From a bacterium (GTDB lineage Bacteria; Elusimicrobiota; Elusimicrobia; UBA1565; UBA9628), in the NCBI GenBank assembly GCA_021822495.1, contig JAKAQO010000002.1, positions 33,034-97,033 of the forward strand: a stretch of DNA of 64,000 bases, given 5' to 3'. The notes below the pieces were generated by a model, which saw nothing but the letters and a program-made list of their open reading frames with translations, did not search any database and was not told the DNA's origin. This document shows positions 16,021 to 23,840 of this stretch, in pieces; position 1 is the first letter of the stretch; every line of letters starts with the position of its first letter. The translations under genes were made by a program, and so were the position numbers.

Positions 16021-16215
16021 ACTCTTTGGGAAGCCGTTTTTTATTCTGATTTCCTAAAAAGAAATATCATCGTCGGCGTGTGGAGCGAGTGGGCAACCTG
16101 AAAGGTTGTCCAAGCGGCAGTGGAAGAGGGCATCCCTTATCAGACCCTGATGGGTAGCATCTTCCACCGATACGCCTCTCACCGTTTGATGGACCGAAAC
16201 TCTTATCTTAGGTAA
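16021..16215 (+). pseudogene. decayed antitoxin gene remnant (CopG/BrnA-like)
   Basis: The frame encodes VEEGIPYQTLMGSIFHRYAS, which closely resembles the C terminus of CopG-type toxin-antitoxin antitoxins (E-E-G-I-P-Y-Q-T-L-I-S-S-I-L-H-K-Y). Upstream in the same frame, FLKRNIIVGVWSEWAT is followed by an in-frame TGA at 16099-16101. The distance to EEG matches intact antitoxins. There is another stop at 16018 and no start. I infer a dead fragment, and no toxin gene is seen beside it. Confidence 0.6.
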
Positions 16216-16243
16216 CGCCGCGCCTCATTTTGTGGAAGGATTC

Positions 16244-17791
16244 TCATCGCAAAACAATCGGAAAAATCTTCGCGCGGACAGACCTTGGTAAAAGCTGGGG
16301 ATTTTGAGAGTGATTTTTTAAATCCGCCTGGGACTCAACCTCGGGAGACAGATAATCGTAGAGAGAGCCCATACTGATATGTTTAAGATTATTGAGAGCT
16401 TTACCGTTAAGGCCGCGCAAAAAATAATAGGTCAAAAGCCCGTGGCCTTGCCGTTTAAGGACCTCGGCGGTTTGGTTGTCCCGCGCGGCGGTCAAAACGA
16501 CGATTTTACCGTTTCCAGGAACAAAGCCGGGGTTAATATGGGTCTCAAGCGGGCGAAGGCCGGGACGGATAATCGAGCGCGGACCCGCTCCGGAGAAACA
16601 AGAGTCTAAAATAACAATCACGCGGTGGGCGGGAATTTTTAAAAGATCGCCGTAAAGCCTTTTTAAAGGATAGGCGGTCTTCGTCAAAAATTCTGGATTC
16701 CCGTCAAAGGGCACTAAATAAGCCTCGCCTGTGTCCGGGTTGGGAGCGCCGTGGCCGGAAAAATAAAAATATACGCGGGAATCTTTTTTGACGTTTTTAG
16801 GAAGCCAATCTTCCAAATAGGCCGCTAAATCGCTTTTGGTTGCGGTCTCGTTAAGCAAAAGGCGCAAATGTTCATCAGGAACCCCCAAGGCTAAAAAATG
16901 CTTTTGAACGGACACGGCGTCCCGCTCAGAAAATTCAGAGGGCATGACGCCTCCGGCATATTTTTCAACGCCGACCACAACCGCAAAATCATCGGGCTTA
17001 ATGGGACTATGATAGGTGGGAGCGTCCACATCGCTTTTAATTTCGGGAGGTTTTTTAGCTTTCTTAGACTCTTTAAGGCTTTCAATTTCTTTTGCCAGAA
17101 CATCCAAGCGATGAGCGATGTTTTTCTGGGTTGAATTTTGCGCTTCTTGCGCGACTCGAGAAGCAATGCGGGTTATTTCTTCTTTTGACAAATTCTGGCC
17201 CGACAAGCGTTCCACCTCACGCCGAGCGCCCGGCGACGGAGGATGAAGACGATAGTCTTCAATGAGCGCAGCAACCTGCTGATGCTCCATCTGGTAGGCA
17301 TAATCCAAAGCCGTGTGGCCGCTGTCGTCCCGCACCCCCACTCTCGCGCCATGTTTCAAAAGAATTCTCACTAAATCCACTTGTCCATATTTCGCGGCAA
17401 GCATCAAAGCCGTATGCCCATATTTGTTTTGCAAATTGACATCCGCCCCATGTCGAATTAAAAACCGAGCGATGCGCGTTCCCTCTTGAGAAGGGGCAAC
17501 TGAAACGCTGAGCGGGCGAAACTTTGGAAACCGAAACGTGGGTTCAATGAAGTTTGTATTTCTCCACAATTGCGGCATATCCGTGTGCCCACCGGATGCG
17601 ATCTCCATTAAGGCTGTGTCGCCAGAGGAATTCGTAGCATTGATGGAAGCGCCTTGAGAAACGAGTATCCGCGCTTGGGAGAAATCCCCATTTGATACGG
17701 CGCTTAAAAAATCGGAATTAAGACCGGCAAAAGCCCAAGACGACGGGAAGAAAGAAATAAAGAATAAAAGGGAAATAGTCCGAGAGTTCAT
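16244..17791 (-). CDS. secreted ankyrin-repeat caspase-like (C14) protease
   Basis: A 515-residue protein: signal peptide (residues 1-22), ankyrin repeats (about 25-180, e.g. NKYGHTALMLAAKYGQVDLVRILLKHGA), a charged coiled linker (190-265), then a caspase-like domain (265-510). The catalytic dyad is intact: His347 in FSGHGAPNP and Cys398 in ILDSCFSGAG. Such bacterial orthocaspases cleave proteins. Its start overlaps the stop of the radical SAM gene (ATGA), so it belongs to the operon that carries the putative precursor peptide. A protease in such an operon could be the leader peptidase, though its signal peptide puts it outside the cytoplasm. A paralogue lies at 56957-58846. Confidence 0.88.
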   Translation of the reverse strand: MNSRTISLLFFISFFPSSWAFAGLNSDFLSAVSNGDFSQARILVSQGASINATNSSGDTALMEIASGGHTDMPQLWRNTNFIEPTFRFPKFRPLSVSVAPSQEGTRIARFLIRHGADVNLQNKYGHTALMLAAKYGQVDLVRILLKHGARVGVRDDSGHTALDYAYQMEHQQVAALIEDYRLHPPSPGARREVERLSGQNLSKEEITRIASRVAQEAQNSTQKNIAHRLDVLAKEIESLKESKKAKKPPEIKSDVDAPTYHSPIKPDDFAVVVGVEKYAGGVMPSEFSERDAVSVQKHFLALGVPDEHLRLLLNETATKSDLAAYLEDWLPKNVKKDSRVYFYFSGHGAPNPDTGEAYLVPFDGNPEFLTKTAYPLKRLYGDLLKIPAHRVIVILDSCFSGAGPRSIIRPGLRPLETHINPGFVPGNGKIVVLTAARDNQTAEVLKRQGHGLLTYYFLRGLNGKALNNLKHISMGSLYDYLSPEVESQADLKNHSQNPQLLPRSVRAKIFPIVLR

Positions 17792-18789
17792 CGCTGATCA
17801 GATTGCTTTAACTCATCCCACGAGTCCCAACACTCATTAGCATGAAGTAACAGGGCGGGGTCTTCCTGCATCCGTTCGACAAATTTTTTAACAATCGGAG
17901 AACTCCAGGCTTGAACGGCTTTTTTCCAAGCGGCATCCAGTTTTTCTTTCTTTAAGTCCGCCGCGTAAAAAGGAAGGGCGTTGAGAAGTTTGACCTTGCC
18001 ATCGGGAACGACCAAGACCATGGATTGCGGGTTTTGAAGCCTGACTGCGGCTTCGCGGCGAATGTCCCAGGGGTAAGCCGAAATTTTGACCGGATTTCCC
18101 AAGACGTTGGCCCGCTCTTTAATTTTTTGAAGCGTCTTTTCCCAAAGTTCATCGGGAATAGATAAACGCTCCCAAGCCGCAGCGGCTCGCCCCAAACGCA
18201 TCATGGGACCAGTCACAAAAAGACGCGCTCCCAATTGGGCGGCCAACTCGTAAGCAGAAACAGCGTCTTCTATATTCAACTTATTCGGCACGAAAACGAA
18301 CTCCGGTTCAAGACCCGCCTGGGCCAAGGCCTTAAGAGAATCAACGGCTTTTTTCCAGGAACCACTGGGCCTGACCCGTTCATGAATTTCAGCCCTTGAG
18401 CCATCCACGCTAATTTGAATGGAGGAAATTCCCAGATGCTTCAAGCGTTCAATGGCCGCATCATCAATAAAAAGCCCGTTGGTCTCGATTTTAATTTGAG
18501 CCCCGCCGCGGCTTAAAATCTCAAAAACATCCCAAGAGTGCTCAATTAAAAGCGGTTCTCCGCCTCCAAAGGCGACATAGGGAATTCCCAGTTCGACGAT
18601 TTGGCGAGATAAGCTTAAGGCTTCTTCTTTTGAGAGTTCTTTTTTCCAAGCCTTATCCGGACCGGATTCCTCGCAACAATGAAGGCAAAAAGAAGTGCAA
18701 CGGTTGGTCAGTTGCCAAGCAAGAAAGAGGGGAGCGCTATAATCTGCGATCCGCGCCCCCCTTCCCTCAGAATCTTTTAGCATCGCCAC
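17788..18789 (-). CDS. radical SAM enzyme 1 of a RiPP-type operon
   Basis: A 333-residue radical SAM protein. The [4Fe-4S] motif CTSFCLHC (Cys31, 35, 38) is followed by GGGEP, IKIETNG and QISVDGS blocks. The C-terminal part has PDGKVKLLNALPFYAADL, the position where SPASM domains carry cluster cysteines, but those are absent. Radical SAM enzymes of this kind modify ribosomal peptides. The gene is the third paralogue in the operon. Its 5' end lies at a 64-bp repeat created with the Fic insertion. The original start was probably the GTG now stranded at 20402, and the present start is GTG 18789 or ATG 18783. Confidence 0.85.
   Translation of the reverse strand: MAMLKDSEGRGARIADYSAPLFLAWQLTNRCTSFCLHCCEESGPDKAWKKELSKEEALSLSRQIVELGIPYVAFGGGEPLLIEHSWDVFEILSRGGAQIKIETNGLFIDDAAIERLKHLGISSIQISVDGSRAEIHERVRPSGSWKKAVDSLKALAQAGLEPEFVFVPNKLNIEDAVSAYELAAQLGARLFVTGPMMRLGRAAAAWERLSIPDELWEKTLQKIKERANVLGNPVKISAYPWDIRREAAVRLQNPQSMVLVVPDGKVKLLNALPFYAADLKKEKLDAAWKKAVQAWSSPIVKKFVERMQEDPALLLHANECWDSWDELKQSDQR
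18699..18762. repeat. 64-bp perfect direct repeat, copy 1
   Basis: Identical over 64 bp to 20327-20390. It encodes the N-terminal RGARIADYSAPLFLAWQLTN part of radical SAM enzyme 1. The two copies bracket the Fic gene, and the duplicated unit is 1628 bp. Confidence 0.92.
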
Positions 18790-18805
18790 AATTTCAGCTA
18801 TCTCG

Positions 18806-20308
18806 TTAAAAACGCTTCATCAAACGCGCTAATGCCGCTGTTAACCCATTGTCAAGAAGTTCATCCAATTCCTTCTTGCGGTCTACAATAATAGAATCCG
18901 CCTTCTCCGCATGCACAAACCGAAATGAATCCTTGTTGCTTTCAATATCGCGCGAGGGAGATTGGACATCCTTTCTCCCAGATGGATCGTCTTCTATGAC
19001 GGCAAATGTCGTCACGGCCATAACGCCCGAGTCTCGGCCAGCGCCATGTAGAGACGTCACATATTTTAACTGCAAGCCTTCAACGCGAATACGAAGGCTC
19101 GCCCAGGAAGAAAAAAGAGTGAAATCAGCCAAATGGCCCGCAACGCGAGAGGAGTTTATAATATCGTTTTTATACCAGTGCGCATTTGAATCGCCGGGAC
19201 CAGCGCAATCAAAGACAATTTTTACATCAGAAATACCTTTTTCCTTAAAGATGCCGCGTAATTCTTCATTTTTCTTTTTAAACCAATGCTGAATTTCTGC
19301 CTGAACCGCTTTAGCTCTACTATTAAGGGCTTTTTGCCTCTGCGTTTCTTGCCTGCGCCGCAAAGCCGAAAGCTGATCCGCAAGAGTGTGCGCGACATCG
19401 GCGGATAGTCCGCCAACAAGAAGCTCTTGCGGCCGCTCCAACTCGCCAGCGAGGGCATTGCTTTCTAAACGCGTAAAAAGAGCGACCAAGGGATTTAAGT
19501 CCCCGTCATTAGCCACATCCAATGCTTTAAGATAGTCATCTCTATGAAAACGATCCACGACCAAAGGCGCAAAATGATGTTTATCAAGAACCAAAAGAGT
19601 GAGAGCGCGCGCAACCCTCCCATTTCCATCAGCGAACGGATGAACGCAAACAAAGCCATGATGAAACCAAGCGGCCTTCACAATTGGGTGAATTTCTTGT
19701 TTAGAATCAATTTCTTCAAACAAACGGACAAGCTCATCCATTTCTGAAGCGACATGCTCCGGAGGAGTGTACTCTAAAATCGTACCGTCTTGCCTTTCCA
19801 CATGATTGGGTTGAATCTTCCACCCGCCATGGTCGAGAGGGACCTCCATTTTTCGGCCATTCACGTCGTAAACGATATGCGTCAACTGGGTACGGGTAAG
19901 CGCGCTATGCAGTTCTTTAATGAATGCCGTGTTAAGATTTCTCTCCGCGCGGACAAATTCAAGCACCATCTGCAGACTATCTCTTTGGGCTTTAAGCGTC
20001 TCCAAAACATCTTCATTAATCCGCCCACCTTCCCGTTCAACGACATCTCGGCTAAAGCCTTCGGCGACAAGAGTCAACGTTAATCCCCAATCAATATCAT
20101 ACAAGCGTTCAATAATACCCGTTTCTATTGATAATTTGCGCAGGCTTCTTTGACGAACCAAAGTCCGCTCTTTTTCCGACATGGATTTTAAATATTCGGC
20201 CCATTCCTCGCGCAGGGAATCAAGGGCCGCCAAGCTCCCATTGGTGGATATTTTTCTCATGTCCAAAGGAGCAATACGGCGCCATGGAATTTTTTTTTCG
20301 TTAGACAT
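18806..20308 (-). CDS. Fic-domain protein (probable AMP transferase)
   Basis: A 500-residue protein with the canonical Fic motif HPFADGNGRVAR at 223-234; Fic enzymes usually transfer AMP to a hydroxyl on a target protein. An N-terminal TGIIER (63-68) matches the position of the inhibitory [S/T]xxxE[G/N] motif but ends in Arg. The C-terminal half (about 290-500) has a coiled stretch and an unrecognised domain. The gene lies between two perfect 64-bp repeats inside the RiPP-type operon, separating the precursor gene from radical SAM gene 1, and looks like a recent insertion. The target is unknown. A toxin-like or regulatory role are both possible. Confidence 0.88.
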   Translation of the reverse strand: MSNEKKIPWRRIAPLDMRKISTNGSLAALDSLREEWAEYLKSMSEKERTLVRQRSLRKLSIETGIIERLYDIDWGLTLTLVAEGFSRDVVEREGGRINEDVLETLKAQRDSLQMVLEFVRAERNLNTAFIKELHSALTRTQLTHIVYDVNGRKMEVPLDHGGWKIQPNHVERQDGTILEYTPPEHVASEMDELVRLFEEIDSKQEIHPIVKAAWFHHGFVCVHPFADGNGRVARALTLLVLDKHHFAPLVVDRFHRDDYLKALDVANDGDLNPLVALFTRLESNALAGELERPQELLVGGLSADVAHTLADQLSALRRRQETQRQKALNSRAKAVQAEIQHWFKKKNEELRGIFKEKGISDVKIVFDCAGPGDSNAHWYKNDIINSSRVAGHLADFTLFSSWASLRIRVEGLQLKYVTSLHGAGRDSGVMAVTTFAVIEDDPSGRKDVQSPSRDIESNKDSFRFVHAEKADSIIVDRKKELDELLDNGLTAALARLMKRF

Positions 20309-20402
20309 AATATTTAGTCAACTGAAAACGGTTGGTCAGTTGCCAAGCAAGAAAGAGGGGAGCGCTATAATCTGCGATCCGCGCCCCCCTCTCGTGAGTC
20401 AC
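20301..20402 (-). pseudogene. stranded 5' end of radical SAM gene 1
   Basis: Starting at GTG 20402, which overlaps the precursor stop (GTGA), the frame reads MTHERGARIADYSAPLFLAW then QLTNR before leaving the homology and stopping inside the Fic gene start. It matches the N termini of the other radical SAM enzymes. I infer it is the original start of radical SAM gene 1, cut off by the Fic insertion. Confidence 0.75.
20327..20390. repeat. 64-bp perfect direct repeat, copy 2
   Basis: Identical to 18699-18762. This copy is continuous with the precursor gene and the original GTG start, so it is likely the ancestral position. Homology ends exactly at both borders. Confidence 0.92.
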
Positions 20403-20521
20403 GTGAACCGAATGTAGGGCTGCGCCATCACCCGCTCGGAAACCTCTTCCATTTTGGGAGTTTCCCAGACGAGCTTTTTCGAGGCTTTCGCCCCCTCGCT
20501 CACGTTTTTTTGGTCGTTCAT
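20399..20521 (-). CDS. putative RiPP precursor peptide (40 residues)
   Basis: A small gene with a strong ribosome-binding site (AAGGAG, 6 bases before the ATG at 20521). The peptide begins with a charged, Lys/Glu-rich leader (MNDQKNVSEGAKASKK), then LVWETPKMEEVSERV and a short end MAQPYIRFT. The W-x-x-P-K-x-x-E pattern resembles leaders bound by PqqD-type recognition domains in radical SAM peptide pathways. The C-terminal Tyr, Ile, Arg, Phe and Thr are candidate modified residues. Its position between radical SAM genes 2 and 1, with a PqqD-like gene in the same operon, is the main functional argument. PqqA and MftA are analogues in role, not clear homologues. Confidence 0.75.
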   Translation of the reverse strand: MNDQKNVSEGAKASKKLVWETPKMEEVSERVMAQPYIRFT

Positions 20522-20540
20522 TCTGTCTCCTTCGTGCCGA

Positions 20541-21509
20541 CTAGACCATAGCCGGCAAATCAGATTCTTCCAAAGGCTTCAAGTGATTCGCTGTCGCTAA
20601 AACCGAAGAATCTTTGAGAATCTCATCAAAGCCTGAAGATATCTTAGGATTTTGATAAGCCTTTTGACACTTCTCCCAAGACTCAATCAAATTTTCTTTT
20701 CTCAAATCAGCGCAGATATAAGGCAAAAAACCTGAAACGCGCACGCGCCCATCCGGCAAAATTAAAAGAGTCGCGGGCATAGCCCCCTTTTTCATTTTTA
20801 AATCTTCTTCGATAGAAAACGGCCTAAATGAGAGTTCCATCTGTCCGGCCAATTCTTTCTCCTTTCTCTCAAGCAGATTATAAAATTTTTTGTATTCGGC
20901 GCGCGAAAGTTCAAGTCTGTCCCACAGTTTTGCCGCGGTCCCAATTCTCATGAGGCTCCCGCTGTTAAAACGAAAAGCCCCGAGACTGGCGGCCAAATCA
21001 ATGACGGCCTCGGCCTCGGCGATGTTAATTTGAGTGGGAGCAAAGGTAATTTCAAGCGGGAGATTGTATTTTCGCGCCGCGCGACAGGCGGAAATAGTTT
21101 TTTCCAGAACCCCTCCTGGGCGCATTTTAGAATAAACGGCCTGGGTGGCCCCGTCTATTGAAATTTGAAGAGAGCGAATCGGCAAGAAAGAGAGTCTCTC
21201 CGCTTCTTTTTCCCCAAAAATTTGCCCATTGGTCTCGATTTTAAGATAGACCGCGCCGCCGCGCCCCAAAGCCTCCGCGACTTCAAAGAAATGCGGGACA
21301 GTCAAGGGTTCTCCCCCCGCTAACAAGACATAGGGAACCTGAGCTTGAATTATTTGATCGGCAACGGACAAAGATTCCTCGCGGTTTAATTCATTGGGAA
21401 AAGGCTTATGGGGCGCGGAATCGGTGCAACAATGGAGACACGCCAGATTGCAATCCCGGGTCATTTGCCAGGCGATAAAACTCGGGGCCGATAGTTCGGA
21501 AATTTTCAC
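20541..21509 (-). CDS. radical SAM enzyme 2 of the RiPP-type operon
   Basis: A 322-residue radical SAM protein when started at GTG 21509, which overlaps the UbiA stop (GTGA). An ATG at 21560 would overlap ubiA by 55 bases and add a non-homologous stretch. The cluster motif is CNLACLHC (Cys20, 24, 27), with LLAGGEPLT, LKIETNG and LQISIDGA following. Near the C terminus is LPDGRVRVSGFLPYICADLR, a SPASM-like core with a single cysteine, so an auxiliary Fe-S cluster is doubtful. Paralogous to enzymes 1 and 3. It probably acts on the peptide encoded 20 bp downstream. Confidence 0.87.
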   Translation of the reverse strand: MKISELSAPSFIAWQMTRDCNLACLHCCTDSAPHKPFPNELNREESLSVADQIIQAQVPYVLLAGGEPLTVPHFFEVAEALGRGGAVYLKIETNGQIFGEKEAERLSFLPIRSLQISIDGATQAVYSKMRPGGVLEKTISACRAARKYNLPLEITFAPTQINIAEAEAVIDLAASLGAFRFNSGSLMRIGTAAKLWDRLELSRAEYKKFYNLLERKEKELAGQMELSFRPFSIEEDLKMKKGAMPATLLILPDGRVRVSGFLPYICADLRKENLIESWEKCQKAYQNPKISSGFDEILKDSSVLATANHLKPLEESDLPAMV

Positions 21510-22426
21510 CGGTGAATAATCAAGCTTAAAGTAAAAACGGAAGTCGCGACCAAATAGCACAAAACGATATTTTTAATGGCTGGAACAAAGAGGCGCGGGC
21601 TGTCCCAGGTTTTCAAAGCGGTCTTCGCGCTGAGAACCCAAAAGGGAATTCCGGCCAAGGCCGCAAAAAAAGCGAGTTTTGGGAAAACGCCCAGAACTGA
21701 TCCGATGATTGAAACCAGAAGCCCCAAAGCGGAAAGCCCCAAATACAGAAAAACGCCGTTTTTGCGCCCCAACCTCACGACCAAATTTCTCTTTCCCACC
21801 AAGCGGTCCTGATAGAAATCAGGAATGGCATTGACAACGGCTAAGGACATAATCAAAAGCCCGGGAACCAAAGACGCCGCCAAAGCGTTCCAAGAAAAAT
21901 GATGGGTGTAAAGGGCTAAACTCCCCAAGGTCATCCACGGCCCATAAGAAAGGCCGATCATGAGTTCTCCCATTCCCCGGTAAACCCAGCGAATGGGCGG
22001 GCCCACATAAAAAAGAGCGGCAAGGCCGCCCAGAAGAGTGTAGAGAATAACGGGCCATCCGCCAAATTTAGCCAAATAAAAGCCGACAGATGCCGCAACC
22101 GCGAAAGAAGCGATTCCCAGCCACAGCATCCACTCCGGGATATATTCATCGTCGGAAGGATTAAAGACGCGATCAGTTCCCATGCGGGCATCAAAATATT
22201 CATTGAAGGACTCAACCCCGACAACCGAGAGAAATATTCCAAACAGCCCAAGCCCGAACAAGTAGAAGGAAAAAGTTTTCTCTACGCCATAGGCCCAGGC
22301 CGAACCTAAAAGATAAGGAAGAAGCCCCGCATAGAGAAAAAACCGGTAGCGAATCAAAGAGAAGACGCGAAAAGGCGCGTCTAAAACTCCAAGACGCTCT
22401 TTTACGATCGCTTCAGCCACGCTCAA
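21506..22426 (-). CDS. UbiA-family prenyltransferase
   Basis: A 306-residue membrane protein with about eight or nine helices and both Asp-rich motifs of the family: NEYFDARMGTD (residues 75-85) and IPDFYQDRLVGKRN. UbiA enzymes attach a polyprenyl chain to an aromatic ring, as MenA does in menaquinone synthesis. The motif DRLVGKRNLVVRLG is MenA-like. It sits between radical SAM genes 3 and 2, with overlaps on both sides, and a polyprenyl diphosphate synthetase begins the operon. The natural inference is prenylation of the pathway's aromatic or peptide-derived product, but an unrelated quinone role is possible. Confidence 0.9.
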   Translation of the reverse strand: MSVAEAIVKERLGVLDAPFRVFSLIRYRFFLYAGLLPYLLGSAWAYGVEKTFSFYLFGLGLFGIFLSVVGVESFNEYFDARMGTDRVFNPSDDEYIPEWMLWLGIASFAVAASVGFYLAKFGGWPVILYTLLGGLAALFYVGPPIRWVYRGMGELMIGLSYGPWMTLGSLALYTHHFSWNALAASLVPGLLIMSLAVVNAIPDFYQDRLVGKRNLVVRLGRKNGVFLYLGLSALGLLVSIIGSVLGVFPKLAFFAALAGIPFWVLSAKTALKTWDSPRLFVPAIKNIVLCYLVATSVFTLSLIIHR

Positions 22427-23400
22427 ACCTCAACCCATTTATGGAGCTTTGAAACCACCGTCGGATCTCTTTCCAGTTCCTGGACAAAGCCGTAAACCTT
22501 CGGGTTTTTCCAGGCTTCCTGAAAATGCTTCCAGACTTGGCCCAGGGATTGCTGGCGCAAATTCCCGCAGACAAAGGGAAGGGCGTTGATGAGTTTCACC
22601 TTGCCGTTGGGCAAGATAATGAAAAGGGCCGCCGGGTTTTCCAGGCGATATTTCAGCTCTTCTAAAATCCCCATTTCATGAAAATACACCCGCATTCGGC
22701 CATCATATTCTTTAGCTTTCAAACGCAAAGTATCAAAAAAGGTGGGGTAATCGGCTTCATCGGGCGCGGTTATCTTCCAGGTCCGAACGGCGTTTCCGGT
22801 GTACATGATTTTTCCGGTGTAGAAGCTGTAAGCTCCAAGCTGGTATGCTAAATCGACCACATCAGCGATTTCCTTGATATTAAATTTCGCTGGAACGAAA
22901 TTAATCTCAATAGGAACCCCCGCTTCGCGCAAATTTTTAATTCCCTCGATGGCCGACTCAAAGCGCCCGTGAATCCGCATCTTATCAAAGGACGCCGGGT
23001 TGGCGCCGTCTAAAGAAACCTGAACGGCCTTGACCCCGAAAGTTTTAAGCCGCTTGCAATTTTCAGGCGTCAAATAATGGCCATTGGTCTCAATTTTAAG
23101 TCCCACCCCGCCTTTGATGATTCTTTCAACCATCTCGAAAAAATGCGGATGAACCATCGGCTCTCCGCCGGAAAATGAGACGTAGGGCACTTGCCCGGCA
23201 ATCAACTGATCGATGACGGAAAAGGCCTCGTCTTTTGTCAGCTCGTCTTTAAAGGCTTTTCCAGGACCCGATTCTTCAATACAATGCAGGCAAGCGAGGT
23301 TACACTCATTGGTAATCTGCCAGGCGACATACAGGGGCGCGCCTAAATCTTCCGAAGAAACGGTTTCGTCCGCTTCTTTAACTTGGGTTACAGAAGCCAT
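22423..23400 (-). CDS. radical SAM enzyme 3 of the RiPP-type operon
   Basis: A 325-residue radical SAM protein with CNLACLHC (Cys33, 37, 40), SFSGGEPMV, LKIETNGHYL and VQVSLDGA. The C-terminal LPNGKVKLINALPFVCGNLR followed by SLGQVW is a clear SPASM-like core (G-N-L/I ... S-L-x-x-V-W), but only one cysteine is present. Its start shares one base with the stop of the PqqD-like gene, and its end overlaps ubiA (ATGA), so the three genes are tightly coupled. It is the most SPASM-like of the three paralogues and a good candidate for first modification of the precursor. Confidence 0.88.
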   Translation of the reverse strand: MASVTQVKEADETVSSEDLGAPLYVAWQITNECNLACLHCIEESGPGKAFKDELTKDEAFSVIDQLIAGQVPYVSFSGGEPMVHPHFFEMVERIIKGGVGLKIETNGHYLTPENCKRLKTFGVKAVQVSLDGANPASFDKMRIHGRFESAIEGIKNLREAGVPIEINFVPAKFNIKEIADVVDLAYQLGAYSFYTGKIMYTGNAVRTWKITAPDEADYPTFFDTLRLKAKEYDGRMRVYFHEMGILEELKYRLENPAALFIILPNGKVKLINALPFVCGNLRQQSLGQVWKHFQEAWKNPKVYGFVQELERDPTVVSKLHKWVEV

Positions 23401-23840
23401 TATTCGATGATGAGGCCCTTGCCTTTGAGCTCGCTTAAAAAGCTGGCGGCCTCTTTTTCCATGTTTCCAGATGAGTCTTCGTATTTTTCCTTAAGTTTTC
23501 CAATCAAAGACGAAGAATCAGCTCCGGCGACGATCTCCCGCACAACGGCCGCGCCGGTCGGGCTTAAAGTATAAACTTTCTCGGAACGCGTCTCAAACAA
23601 AACCGCTCCAAATTTCTCTTCTCTAAATTTCACAAACGGCGCTAATTTCATGACTCCTCCCTTTGATGCGGCTAAACACGAAGACGCGTCCGCCGCTTCT
23701 CTTTCGATGATTTCCTCTAGTTCCCGCCGCACGTTCTCGCGGTTCTGAACATTTTTTGCGTCCTTTGAATTTGCGTCATCTTCCGATACGACAAAATCCC
23801 CCGACTTCCAGGCTTTCTTTAAAAGAGATTGATAGGACAT
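23400..23840 (-). CDS. PqqD-like peptide recognition protein
   Basis: A 146-residue protein. Residues 65-146 match the PqqD/MftB fold: LAPFVKFREEKFGAVLFETR, then VYTLSPTGAAVVREIV, KLKEKYED and a final FLSELKGKGLIIE. PqqD-type proteins bind the precursor leader and present it to the radical SAM enzyme. The first 60 residues are a charged extension, possibly a linker or coiled region. It is coupled to the polyprenyl synthetase upstream and radical SAM gene 3 downstream by one-base overlaps. This is the strongest single indicator of a RiPP-type pathway. Confidence 0.87.
   Translation of the reverse strand: MSYQSLLKKAWKSGDFVVSEDDANSKDAKNVQNRENVRRELEEIIEREAADASSCLAASKGGVMKLAPFVKFREEKFGAVLFETRSEKVYTLSPTGAAVVREIVAGADSSSLIGKLKEKYEDSSGNMEKEAASFLSELKGKGLIIE

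Noticed and set aside
20327-20390. Interpreting the 64-bp repeats as integrase att sites
   Set aside because: No integrase, tRNA or other element gene lies between them. Kept as an open possibility only in the Fic finding.
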